From DATFPK01 sp035264885 (lineage in GTDB: Bacteria; Actinomycetota; Thermoleophilia; Solirubrobacterales; 70-9), in assembly GCA_035264885.1 (NCBI GenBank), contig DATFPK010000052.1:1-42378 (forward strand): a stretch of DNA of 42,378 nt. The letters are read 5' to 3'. This document shows, piece after piece, positions 36,543 to 42,378 of the stretch (position 1 is the stretch's first letter; every line of letters begins with the position of its first letter). Under the pieces are notes generated by a model. It did no database searches. It was given only the letters and a program-made list of their open reading frames with translations, and had not been told where the DNA came from. A program made the translations under genes and the position numbers.

Positions 36543-36764
36543 ATGGCGCGACTGATCAGGCTGGACCGCACGGGCCACACGACCCTGGCGGAGTGGACGG
36601 AGGCCGACCCCGAGGCGCGGGCGGCGGCTGGGGAGGCGCTGGAGCGCGAGCTGGCGAACGGGATGCTGGCAAGCGCGACGCGCGATGGCCGTGCCGAGGT
36701 GGTGCGTGAGCTGCCGGCGGACGCCGATCTGGTCGTGCTGCGGCGCCCGATCGCCGGAGGGTGA
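36543..36764 (+). CDS. Small protein of unknown function, 73 residues
   Basis: Starts at ATG with AAGGAGG 4-5 nt upstream. It reads MARLIRLDRTGHTTLAEW, an Ala/Glu-rich helix (EARAAAGEALERELANGMLA), and ends with PADADLVVLRRPIAGG. It is soluble, acidic in the middle, without Cys or signal peptide. The fold resembles short single-domain proteins with a terminal beta strand, but I recognise no family. It overlaps the next gene's start as TGATG, so the two are coupled and probably act together. Confidence 0.65.
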   Translation: MARLIRLDRTGHTTLAEWTEADPEARAAAGEALERELANGMLASATRDGRAEVVRELPADADLVVLRRPIAGG

Positions 36765-37456
36765 TGGCGGGCCTCGCCCTCGAGGCGGGTGAGCCCGCCG
36801 GGCTGACGGAGGCGGCGCGGCTGAGCTGGCGCGAGCGGGCGGACGCGCACGCACTGCGCCGGGACGGGCGGCGATGGACGCTCTGGACGACGGGCATCGC
36901 GGCGACGTTCGGCGCCCCCAGCGTGGTCTTGGTCGCGCTCGAGCCGTTGATGCTGCCGGTGGCGCTCCTGTGGTCGGCACACGGCTGGGCCGTGTGCCGG
37001 ATGCAGGCCGGCCGCGGGGCCCGGGCGGCGTTGCCGCTGGGATCGGCAACCGGGGGACGAGCGGAGCGGGTCGCGCTCGGCCTCCTCGGCGACCTGCTCG
37101 ACCATCGGCCGCGGATGCTCGCGGCGCGAACGGGCCTGGTCCTGGAGGAGGGTCGGATGGGCCAATGGCTGATCGGGCAGCGCGGCGCGCTGCTGGTGCG
37201 GCCCGGCGGGCGGCGGGTGGACTCGTTCTGCGTCCGGGTCGCCGAGGAGGACGGGCTGCCCGAGGGCGATCGCGCCGCGCACCTGCTGCTGGCGCTGCGC
37301 GAGGACGAGGAGGGCTTCCTGACCGTCGCCAACATGAACTTCTCCGGTGCCGGCTGGCGCCTGCGCCGGCGGATGAGGGCGCGCGAGCGGCCCGCGCTCG
37401 ACGAAGCGCGGGCCGCCGCCCAAGCCGCTGGTGCTAGTCGCCCATCAGGCCGATGA
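36764..37456 (+). CDS. Membrane protein of unknown function
   Basis: 230 residues from ATG 36764 (GTG 36761 is an alternative). An N-terminal soluble helix (LTEAARLSWRERADAHALRRDG) precedes two close hydrophobic segments (TGIAATFGAPSVVLVALEP and MLPVALLWSAHGWAV). A soluble C-terminal domain follows (LGLLGDLLDHRPRML; RGALLVRPGGRRVDSFCVRVAEE; LTVANMNFSGAGWRLRRR). I recognise no family. It is coupled to the 73-residue gene and its last 23 bp overlap the VOC gene on the other strand. Confidence 0.65.
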   Translation: MAGLALEAGEPAGLTEAARLSWRERADAHALRRDGRRWTLWTTGIAATFGAPSVVLVALEPLMLPVALLWSAHGWAVCRMQAGRGARAALPLGSATGGRAERVALGLLGDLLDHRPRMLAARTGLVLEEGRMGQWLIGQRGALLVRPGGRRVDSFCVRVAEEDGLPEGDRAAHLLLALREDEEGFLTVANMNFSGAGWRLRRRMRARERPALDEARAAAQAAGASRPSGR

Positions 37457-37775
37457 GGTGTCCTTCGGGGTCGGTGAAGTGGGCGATCCGGGTGCCCCCC
37501 GGGACCTCCATCGGGCCCATCGCGTGGCTCCCGCCCAGGGACTCCACCTGCTTCAGCGCTCCCTCGAGGTCGTCGACCTCGACGTAGAAGGTCACGTGGC
37601 CAGGGCTGCCGTCCGGCGTGCCGCCGATGCCGCCGCCGATGTTGGCGCCGTCCACAAGCGCGTAGGGCATCCCCTCGACGTCGTTGAAGCTCCAGTCGAA
37701 TAGCTCGCCGTAGAAGCTCCTCAGCGCGGGCTGGTCCTTGCCCGCGACCTCGAACCATCCGATGTTGTTCGCCAT
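37434..37775 (-). CDS. VOC superfamily (glyoxalase/bleomycin-resistance-like) protein
   Basis: 113 residues. IGWFEVAGKDQPALRSFYGELFDW, GHVTFYVEVDDLEGALKQVESLGG and IAHFTDPEGHLIGLMG are the paired beta-alpha-beta-beta-beta units of VOC proteins. Metal ligands and substrate are not certain. A good RBS (AAGGAG, 7 nt) precedes the ATG. It is third in an arsR-SRPBCC-VOC operon, a combination often seen in actinobacteria. It overlaps the convergent membrane protein gene by 23 bp. Confidence 0.88.
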   Translation of the reverse strand: MANNIGWFEVAGKDQPALRSFYGELFDWSFNDVEGMPYALVDGANIGGGIGGTPDGSPGHVTFYVEVDDLEGALKQVESLGGSHAMGPMEVPGGTRIAHFTDPEGHLIGLMGD

Positions 37776-37824
37776 TCCGGACTCCTTCCGTGTGGGACCG
37801 GTGGGATCGACCGCCGGTCAGTGG

Positions 37825-38325
37825 TCAGCGGCGTGTCTTGCCGTCCTCGTCGAAGTCCTCGTCGGCGCCCTCGGGGGTCGCCCACGGGTCGGCTCCCGGG
37901 TCGGCGCCGGTGGCGGCCGCGGCGAGGCGCTCCATGTAGTGGTTCCAGCCGTGGCTGTGGGCCTCGCGCGACTCGGGGGTCACCAGGTCGCGGTGGCTGA
38001 GCGTGACCACGGTGTCGTCGCCCTGCGGCGTGAAGCTGACTTCGACCGTCGAGCTGCCGGGCTGGGTGACGCTTTCCTCGGACTCCCAGCCCCAGGTGAA
38101 GACGAGCCGGTTGGGCGGGTCCAGTTCGACGAACTCGCCCGAGGCGATGTCGCGGCCGTTGATGTCGCAGCGCATCACGCCGCCGGGGGCGGGGTCGAGG
38201 TCGGCATCCCGGCCCATCCACTGGATCATCTTGCCAGGGTCGGTGAAGAAGTCGAAGACGGTGTCAGGGCTTGCGGCGATCGTCACCGCGACCTCGACGG
38301 CCGCCTCCGTTGGGGCGCTTCCCAA
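37825..38325 (-). CDS. SRPBCC/AHSA1-like protein
   Basis: 166 residues from TTG 38325. VTIAASPDTVFDFFTDPGKMIQWMG, PGGVMRCDINGRDIASGEFVELDPPNRLVFTWGWES and GWNHYMERLAAA are the AHSA1/START-like outline that binds hydrophobic ligands. The start is fixed by AAAGGAGG a few bases upstream, although it lies 62 nt inside arsR. The C-terminal tail (about 20 residues, DPGADPWATPEGADEDFDEDG) is acidic and probably disordered. Such proteins are commonly paired with ArsR repressors; ligand unknown. Confidence 0.88.
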   Translation of the reverse strand: MGSAPTEAAVEVAVTIAASPDTVFDFFTDPGKMIQWMGRDADLDPAPGGVMRCDINGRDIASGEFVELDPPNRLVFTWGWESEESVTQPGSSTVEVSFTPQGDDTVVTLSHRDLVTPESREAHSHGWNHYMERLAAAATGADPGADPWATPEGADEDFDEDGKTRR

Positions 38326-38635
38326 GTTTGTTCCTCCTTTGTTGCTCGAGCTCGGCGGCCAGCTTGAGCCGCCCGAGCCGTTCTGACCAGAAGGCGTTGA
38401 GGAAGTCGCGCAGCTCGGCCATGCCCTCGGGCCGGGTGCGGTAGAAGCGCCGGGTGCCCTCGCGCCGCTCGAGCAGGAGGCCGGCGCCCTTGAGGACCGT
38501 GAGGTGCTGGGAGACGGCCGGCCGGCTCACCTCGAAGTTGGCGGCGATCTCGCCGGCGCTCAGCTCGCGGTCGCGGACGAGGCTGAGGATCTCGCGCCGG
38601 CGGGGCTCGGCGATCGCACGGGTCACGGCGTCCAT
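38264..38635 (-). CDS. ArsR family transcriptional repressor
   Basis: 123 residues from ATG 38635. The winged helix has AIAEPRRREILSLVRDRELSAGEIAANFEVSRPAVSQHLTVLKGAGLL and the wing ERREGTRRFYRTRPEG. No Cys-based metal site (the ELCVCDL type) is present, so it is not a classic metal sensor; it resembles the ArsR members that pair with AHSA1 proteins. A basic C-terminal tail (KRPNGGGRRGRGDDRRKP) overlaps the next gene. ATG 38635 is preferred to GTG 38653 because it fits the promoter for a leaderless mRNA. Confidence 0.9.
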   Translation of the reverse strand: MDAVTRAIAEPRRREILSLVRDRELSAGEIAANFEVSRPAVSQHLTVLKGAGLLLERREGTRRFYRTRPEGMAELRDFLNAFWSERLGRLKLAAELEQQRRNKLGKRPNGGGRRGRGDDRRKP

Positions 38636-38642
38636 CGACCGA

Positions 38643-38672
38643 TATGAAAGCACACGCTTACGTAAGTGTCAA
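38643..38672 (-). promoter_or_regulatory. arsR promoter with internal operator
   Basis: On the minus strand a perfect -35 TTGACA (38672-38667) and a -10 TTCATA/TCATAT (38648-38643 or 38647-38642) are 18-19 bp apart. Between and overlapping them is the near-perfect palindrome ACGCTTACGTAAGTGT (38654-38669, one mismatched pair, core CTTACGTAAG). This is ideal for autorepression by ArsR. A CGACCGATA direct repeat flanks it at 38636-38644 and 38674-38682. The start would lie at or next to ATG 38635. Confidence 0.7.
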
Positions 38673-38691
38673 CCGACCGATACCGCCCGCT

Positions 38692-39477
38692 CTATCTCCG
38701 GCGGCGGGTGAAGCGGAGAGCGGACCAGTCATCGTCGACGGCGACGACCTTCGTGTCGACCAGGCCGATGGCGAGCCCGGCCTCCTGAACCCGGCTCTCG
38801 GCAAGGTCGGTCTCGAGCGACGAGGTGCGCTTCGGCCACGCCGCCCAGAGGGTTCCCTCCCCCACCGCCCTCCCGATCGACTCGATCCGGCGGTCGAGGT
38901 CGCCGGCCGCGGTGACGAACCAGATCGTGACATCGCGGCGGCCGCGGTTCCCGGACCGGAGGGCCGTTCCCGCAGGGAGGTCGCCGAGCTTCCCCTCGAA
39001 GCCGTCCGGAGCATCCACGAGGGCGATCGTCTGACCTTCCTTGAGGCCCAGCTTCGCCGCCAGCGGGCGGCCGGAGCGGGGACCGGAGTCGGAGACGGGG
39101 ACGGCCGGATCGGTGGGCGGATTCGCGATCGCCTCGGCGAGGACGGGCTCGATCGCGTCCCACTCGGCGTAGGCGGCGTCGGGGAGCTCGGCGCGCACGC
39201 GGGCGACCTTGCCGGGGGCGCCGTCGGCGAAGACGATCGGCAGGGACCGCAGGGTCTTGCTCTGGCGGATCGCGCGGGCGACCTCGAGCCCGTGGGACGG
39301 GAGCCGGCCGAGGTCGATGACGAAGGCGACAGGCGGGTCTGCGGTGAGGGCGCGGACGCCGATCGAGGTGCCGGGCACGGTGCCGTCGACGCGATAGCCG
39401 AGCGCCTCGAGGCGGGCGGCGCGCTCGGGGACCTCCTCTTCCTTCCAGTGGACGAGGCGGAGGTAGCCGGGCGGCAC
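38692..39477 (-). CDS. Receiver-like domain fused to a DUF3052-type domain
   Basis: 261 residues from GTG 39477. The first half (LRLVHWKEEEVPERAARLEALGY; VAFVIDLGRLPSHGLEVARAIRQ; LPIVFADGAP) follows the fold pattern of response-regulator receivers: an Asp sits where the phospho-acceptor belongs (VIDLGRLPSHG), while the N-terminal acidic pair and final Lys are not convincing. The second half (KLGLKEGQTIALVDAPDGFEGKL; WFVTAAGDLDRRI; LWAAWPKRTSSLETDL; VDDDWSALRFTRR) matches the DUF3052-type domain, normally a stand-alone protein of about 130 residues. Function unknown. A TACGCT box is 6 nt before the GTG. Confidence 0.7.
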   Translation of the reverse strand: MPPGYLRLVHWKEEEVPERAARLEALGYRVDGTVPGTSIGVRALTADPPVAFVIDLGRLPSHGLEVARAIRQSKTLRSLPIVFADGAPGKVARVRAELPDAAYAEWDAIEPVLAEAIANPPTDPAVPVSDSGPRSGRPLAAKLGLKEGQTIALVDAPDGFEGKLGDLPAGTALRSGNRGRRDVTIWFVTAAGDLDRRIESIGRAVGEGTLWAAWPKRTSSLETDLAESRVQEAGLAIGLVDTKVVAVDDDWSALRFTRRRR

Positions 39478-39483
39478 GAGGCC

Positions 39484-39489
39484 AGCGTA
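39484..39489 (-). promoter_or_regulatory. Candidate -10 box before the receiver-DUF3052 gene
   Basis: TACGCT on the minus strand, then 6 nt, then GTG 39477. It has no Shine-Dalgarno. It is partly inside the gap after the SpoIIM-like gene. Confidence 0.35.
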
Positions 39490-39491
39490 GA

Positions 39492-40199
39492 TCAGACGAG
39501 CACGGGCGACGCGAGGCGGAGGAGCTCGGGCCAGACCCAGACCTCGACGACCGAGGCGGCCACCAGCACCGGAACGGCCATGAGGGTGGTGATAGCGGTC
39601 GCGGCCAGGAGCTGGTCCCATTCGCCGCGGCGGCTGGCGATCAGCCAGGCGGCGAGCGGCAGGAAGAGGGCGACCAGCTCGGGCAGGGCGTGCGGGAGGA
39701 CCGTGAGGACGAGGACGCCGGCGCTGATGTCGAACTGGTAGGCGATCGTCGCTCCCTGGAAGCCGAGAGCGAGGGCCTGGGTGGTCAGGGAGAAGAGCGT
39801 GACGCCTCCGACGAAGAGGATCGCGAACTGGCCCGCCTTGACGTGTACCCAGCGCGAGATGCCGGTTCGCTGGGCGGCCGCCACCGGCATCGAGGCGCCG
39901 GCGATGAAGCCCGCGACGCAGGCGGTGGCGTGGAGGGCGAGGACGAGGCCGTTGCGGAACAGGACGCCGGCGACGTTGGCGATGCCCGCCTCGCCTTCCA
40001 GGGCTGGGATGTAGAAGGGGGTGATGTCCGGCGTGATCGTATGGGCGACCACCCACACGGAGGCCAGCAGCCCGGCGGCGATCGCGACGCTCAGGGCCAG
40101 CCAACCGCGCAGAACCGGCCACGGGGCCGCGTTCCAGCGCTCGAGGGTCGTCCGGGTGGCACGGATGCCGGTGGTGAAGACGTACTGGTTGGCGTTCAC
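39492..40199 (-). CDS. SpoIIM-like (stage II sporulation protein M family) membrane protein
   Basis: 235 residues with five or six membrane segments. The conserved part is LPHALPELVALFLPLAAWLIASRRGEWDQ, the H-x3-PE element of the SpoIIM family. In Bacillus SpoIIM acts with SpoIID/SpoIIP in cell-wall remodelling during engulfment, but relatives are widespread in non-spore-formers with unknown roles. No other sporulation gene is in the window. GTG 40199 begins 47 nt after the tRNA-Ala and lacks both an RBS and a TAnnnT box, so it may be expressed from the tRNA promoter. Confidence 0.72.
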   Translation of the reverse strand: MNANQYVFTTGIRATRTTLERWNAAPWPVLRGWLALSVAIAAGLLASVWVVAHTITPDITPFYIPALEGEAGIANVAGVLFRNGLVLALHATACVAGFIAGASMPVAAAQRTGISRWVHVKAGQFAILFVGGVTLFSLTTQALALGFQGATIAYQFDISAGVLVLTVLPHALPELVALFLPLAAWLIASRRGEWDQLLAATAITTLMAVPVLVAASVVEVWVWPELLRLASPVLV

Positions 40200-40246
40200 C
40201 GATCAGGCATCGGCACAGAGGCCGCGCGGGTTGAGGCCGAGAGGAG

Positions 40247-40319
40247 TGGAGCTGACGGGACTCGAACCCGTGACCTACGCGCTGCCAGCGCGTCGCTCTT
40301 CCAACTGAGCTACAGCCCC
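40247..40319 (-). tRNA. tRNA-Ala (anticodon GGC)
   Basis: 73-nt cloverleaf on the minus strand. The acceptor is GGGGCTG with CAGCTCC (one G-U pair), discriminator A. D-arm AGCTCAGTTGGAAGAGC, anticodon arm ACGCG-CTGGCAG-CGCGT giving anticodon GGC, and T-arm with GGTTCGAGTCC are present. No CCA is encoded. Confidence 0.95.
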
Positions 40320-40331
40320 AAGCGGCCGCAA

Positions 40332-40360
40332 AGTTTAGTGCGCGAACCGCGGACGGCGAA
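40332..40360 (-). promoter_or_regulatory. Promoter of tRNA-Ala
   Basis: On the minus strand a -35-like TTCGCC (40360-40355) and a -10 TAAACT (40337-40332) are separated by 17 bp, with the tRNA 5' end 13 nt downstream of the -10. Confidence 0.5.
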
Positions 40361-40362
40361 AG

Positions 40363-41052
40363 CTACGCCGCGCGGCGCTGGGGCGCTTCGGCGTGCTCGA
40401 CGTCGAGCACGATCGCGTCGGCGCCGTTGCGGCGGACGCTGAAACCGAGGGGCGAGCGGGCCTCGAGCTCGCCGACCAGGTCGACCGGCTTGTCGAGCTT
40501 GACCGCCAGGGTCGCCCTGCCCTCCGAGAACCGCTCGACCGAGATCTCCGACGTCGCGTCGATCTGTCCCGCGGCGTCCTCGAAGCCCACGAGCTGGCTG
40601 AAGTCGCCAAGCGGCCCGATGTCGACCCGGACCAGCCCGTCGAACAGCTCGGCCGGTGCGATCTGCGGGTGACCGTTGCCGTTCGGACTCGCCAGCACCG
40701 TCGCCGGATCAGCCTCGAGCCGCGCCGAGCGCTCCTGCACCCGCCGGCTCATCTCCACGGCCTCGCTCAGCGCCTTCATCCGGATCCGCGTCGCCTGCCC
40801 GCGAGCCTGCGCGTGGAGCTCGTCGAGTCGCTGGGTCACGGAGTCGAGCGTCTCCAGCGCCCGGGCGTGCCGCTCGTCCATCTCGCGCAGCCGCTCGGTC
40901 AGCACCCGGATCTCCCGTTCGCCGCCGATGACCATCTCCGAGAGGGTCCTCATCTCCCCGTCCAGCCCCGCGATCAGCGCATCACGTTCGAGTAGCGCCG
41001 CGTGCACTTCGCTGCGGCGGTAGCCGAGGAGAGCCCTCTTGAAGCTACCCAT
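40363..41052 (-). CDS. DivIVA-like coiled-coil protein
   Basis: 229 residues from ATG 41052. MGSFKRALLGYRRSEVHAALLERD resembles the N-terminal membrane-binding turn and first coil of DivIVA/GpsB proteins (the FKRALLGYRRSEV pattern). A long heptad coiled coil follows (EREIRVLTERLREMDERHARALETLDSVTQRLDELHAQ). The C-terminal 90 residues form a separate domain (LVRVDIGPLGDFSQLVGFEDAAG; ATLAVKLDKPVDLVGELEA). It may organise polar or septal growth, by analogy only. A start at ATG 41085 is also open, but ATG 41052 has the TAGCTT-N7 promoter geometry. Confidence 0.75.
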   Translation of the reverse strand: MGSFKRALLGYRRSEVHAALLERDALIAGLDGEMRTLSEMVIGGEREIRVLTERLREMDERHARALETLDSVTQRLDELHAQARGQATRIRMKALSEAVEMSRRVQERSARLEADPATVLASPNGNGHPQIAPAELFDGLVRVDIGPLGDFSQLVGFEDAAGQIDATSEISVERFSEGRATLAVKLDKPVDLVGELEARSPLGFSVRRNGADAIVLDVEHAEAPQRRAA

Positions 41053-41059
41053 GCGCGGC

Positions 41060-41065
41060 AAGCTA
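41060..41065 (-). promoter_or_regulatory. Candidate -10 box of the DivIVA-like gene
   Basis: TAGCTT on the minus strand, then 7 nt, then ATG 41052. It lies 1 nt beyond the hairpin at 41067-41083, so a terminator seems to be followed at once by a new promoter. Confidence 0.4.
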
Positions 41066-41066
41066 A

Positions 41067-41083
41067 GCCGCCCTTCGGACGGC
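41067..41083 (-). terminator. Probable terminator hairpin after proA-nadD-rsfS
   Basis: On the minus strand GCCGTCC-GAA-GGGCGGC forms a 7-bp stem with one G-T pair, about 40 nt after the rsfS stop, followed by TTAGCTT. It is moderately U-containing. Confidence 0.45.
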
Positions 41084-41121
41084 ATTTCGTCACACTCGTC
41101 GCGAAGTCGAACGCGTGTTCG

Positions 41122-41514
41122 CTAGGCGGTCGCAGCGCTACCCGACGCCACGCCGTCGCCCAGGCCGAGGTCGAGCCGCGGCGCCTCGCGCCACAGCTCC
41201 TCGAGCCGGTAGCGGTCGCGCGCGTCCGGCGTCTGAACGTGAAGCACCGCGTCCAGGTAGTCGAGCAGGACCCAGCCCGCCGACCCCTCCCCCTCGGCCC
41301 CGCCCGAGAGTATTCCCTCGTCGCGCTTCAGCCGCACCTCAACCTCCTCGACGATCGCCCCCGCCTGCCGCTCGTTGCGGGCGGTGCAGATCACCAGGAA
41401 GTCGGTGTAGGAGACGAGCCCGCGCATGTCGAGCGCGACCACGTCCTCGGCCTTCTTCGAGTCGGCCAGCTCGGCCAGCCGGCGCGCCAGCGCCTCGGAG
41501 GCCAACCCACTCAC
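41122..41514 (-). CDS. rsfS: Ribosomal silencing factor RsfS
   Basis: 130 residues. It binds ribosomal protein L14 and blocks subunit joining when nutrients are low. ARRLAELADSKKAEDVVALDMRGLVSYTDFLVICTARNERQAGAIVEEVE and GWVLLDYLDAVLHV are the family signature (formerly Iojap/YbeB). The GTG start overlaps the nadD stop as GTGA. An Ala/Ser/Gly tail extends the C-terminus slightly. Confidence 0.94.
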   Translation of the reverse strand: MSGLASEALARRLAELADSKKAEDVVALDMRGLVSYTDFLVICTARNERQAGAIVEEVEVRLKRDEGILSGGAEGEGSAGWVLLDYLDAVLHVQTPDARDRYRLEELWREAPRLDLGLGDGVASGSAATA

Positions 41515-42110
41515 CGCCCGTACACCCCCCGCTCCTCGACGAACCGGGCCACGGGATCCGTAGTCAGGTAGCGCAGCGGCCGGCCCGTCCCCGCCCGCTC
41601 CCGGATCGCCGACGACGAGACGCCGAACTGCGGCATCTCCAGCATCGTCGCCCGCTCCTCTGCATCCAGCGCCCGCAACACCGCCGCCACGTCCGCATCC
41701 GAGACGCCCGCGCGCCTGGCTACGGCCAGCCGCGCCAGCCTGACCACGCGTCCGGGCTCCCGCCAGCTCTCGAACCCGACCGCCGCGTCGGCGCCCATCA
41801 CGAAGACCAGGTCGTCCTCTTCACGTTGGCCCGCAAGCCGCTCCAACGTCTCATAGGTGTAGGACGGCCCTTCGCGCTCGACCTCGCTCGTCGACACCGA
41901 CAGCCTCGCGTCGTCGGACGCCGCCAGTCGCGTCATCGCCAGCCGTACCTCTCGCCCGGGGTCGTCGACGATCCGCTTGTGCGGCGCCTCGCCGGTCGGC
42001 ACGAGGACCACCTCCGACAGCCCGAGCTGCCAGAGGGCCTCCTGCGCGAGCGCCAGATGACCGAGGTGCGGCGGGTTGAACGCCGAGCCGAGGACTCCGA
42101 TGCCGGCGAC
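41511..42110 (-). CDS. nadD: Nicotinate-nucleotide adenylyltransferase, no canonical start codon
   Basis: About 199 residues. It makes nicotinate adenine dinucleotide in NAD synthesis. The nucleotide-binding motif is GVLGSAFNPPHLGHLALAQEAL, then EVVLVPTGEAPHK, and the C-terminal FGVSSSAIRERAGTGRPLRYL (the SSSxIR motif) is intact. In this frame there is no ATG, GTG or TTG between the proA stop and GTG 42011, yet starting at 42011 would delete the binding motif. The best candidate is GTC at 42110 (giving MAGIGVLGSAF), 7 nt after GGGAG and 4 nt after the proA stop. A G-to-C error in a GTG is an alternative. Confidence 0.88.
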   Translation of the reverse strand, partial: VAGIGVLGSAFNPPHLGHLALAQEALWQLGLSEVVLVPTGEAPHKRIVDDPGREVRLAMTRLAASDDARLSVSTSEVEREGPSYTYETLERLAGQREEDDLVFVMGADAAVGFESWREPGRVVRLARLAVARRAGVSDADVAAVLRALDAEERATMLEMPQFGVSSSAIRERAGTGRPLRYLTTDPVARFVEERGVYGR

Positions 42111-42114
42111 CGCG

Positions 42115-42378
42115 CTACTCCCGCACCTGACCGTCGCCCCGGACCACGTACTTGAACGTGGTCAGCTCGCGGAGGCCGATCGGCCCGCGCGCGTGAAGCT
42201 TCTGGGTCGAGTTGCCGATCTCGGCGCCCATCCCGTACTCGAATCCGTCGGTGAACCGGGTCGAGGCGTTGACGTAGACCGCCGCCGCGTCGACGCCGTC
42301 GGTGAACTCCCGCGCGGCCTCGTCGGACCCGGTGACGATCGCCTCCGAGTGGCCCGTCCCGTGCCGGTTGATGTGCTC
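42115..42378 (-). CDS. proA: Glutamate-5-semialdehyde dehydrogenase (gamma-glutamyl phosphate reductase), C-terminal fragment
   Basis: The last 87 residues are in the window; the gene extends past the right edge. VDAAAVYVNASTRFTDGFEYGMGAEIGNSTQKLHARGPIGLRELTTFKYVV is the characteristic C-terminus of ProA, second enzyme of proline synthesis. The order proA-nadD-rsfS is conserved in many bacteria. The catalytic Cys lies outside the window. Confidence 0.95.
   Translation of the reverse strand, partial: EHINRHGTGHSEAIVTGSDEAAREFTDGVDAAAVYVNASTRFTDGFEYGMGAEIGNSTQKLHARGPIGLRELTTFKYVVRGDGQVRE

Noticed and set aside
33966..37049. 1027-residue reading of leuS starting at 37049
   Set aside because: The first 190 residues are Arg/Pro-rich antisense sequence of the plus-strand genes; LeuS homology starts at GTG 36476.

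Overview
The window is very GC-rich, densely coded bacterial DNA with no gene-free stretch longer than about 175 bases. Gene content suggests a high-GC Actinomycetota, probably class Thermoleophilia (Solirubrobacterales/Gaiellales-like). Pointers are a PPi-type phosphofructokinase, an ACT-domain malic enzyme, frequent GTG/TTG starts and many apparently leaderless genes. The class is an inference from gene content; the phylum is firmer.

Layout. (1) 1-4600: the start of polA (minus), then malic enzyme and a TIGR01777 epimerase (plus). These converge on a shortened solute-binding lipoprotein, phosphofructokinase and a 53-residue membrane protein (minus). (2) 4573-11825: a complete tryptophan cluster on the minus strand in the order hisIE-trpE-trpG-trpD-trpC-trpF-trpB-trpA. 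A hairpin and a new -10-like box split it between trpC and trpF. (3) 11836-14484: a PAS-GGDEF-EAL protein whose 5' end can form mutually exclusive hairpins. (4) 14550-17339: yqeY-phoH-(ybeY::era), with YbeY and Era fused in one reading frame. (5) 17367-21201: hrcA-dnaJ-prmA-murI. (6) 21261-28028: murJ, a large GT-C-like membrane protein, lepA, a SnoaL-like protein and a HadA/HadB-like pair of MaoC dehydratases. (7) 28089-36476: rpsT (plus), then holA, a Gly/His-rich anchored protein, comEC, comEA, acylphosphatase, cupin and leuS (minus). (8) 36543-42378: two plus-strand genes of unknown function, an arsR-SRPBCC-VOC operon with a well-resolved promoter/operator, a receiver-like/DUF3052 fusion, a SpoIIM-like membrane protein, tRNA-Ala(GGC), a DivIVA-like coiled-coil protein, and the proA-nadD-rsfS cluster.

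Most of the window is core metabolism, translation, replication and cell-wall chemistry. I see no phage, insertion sequence, CRISPR array, toxin-antitoxin pair or defence island. The strongest new signal is regulatory. Many genes that begin transcription units carry a TAnnnT box whose last base lies 6-9 nt, most often exactly 7 nt, before a start codon with no Shine-Dalgarno. That is the geometry of leaderless transcription, and it settles several start codons. Other items worth a second look are the YbeY-Era fusion, nadD without a canonical start codon, the one-lobe substrate-binding protein, the receiver-DUF3052 fusion, a 9-bp inverted repeat around the holA -10 box, and the alternative hairpins before the c-di-GMP gene.
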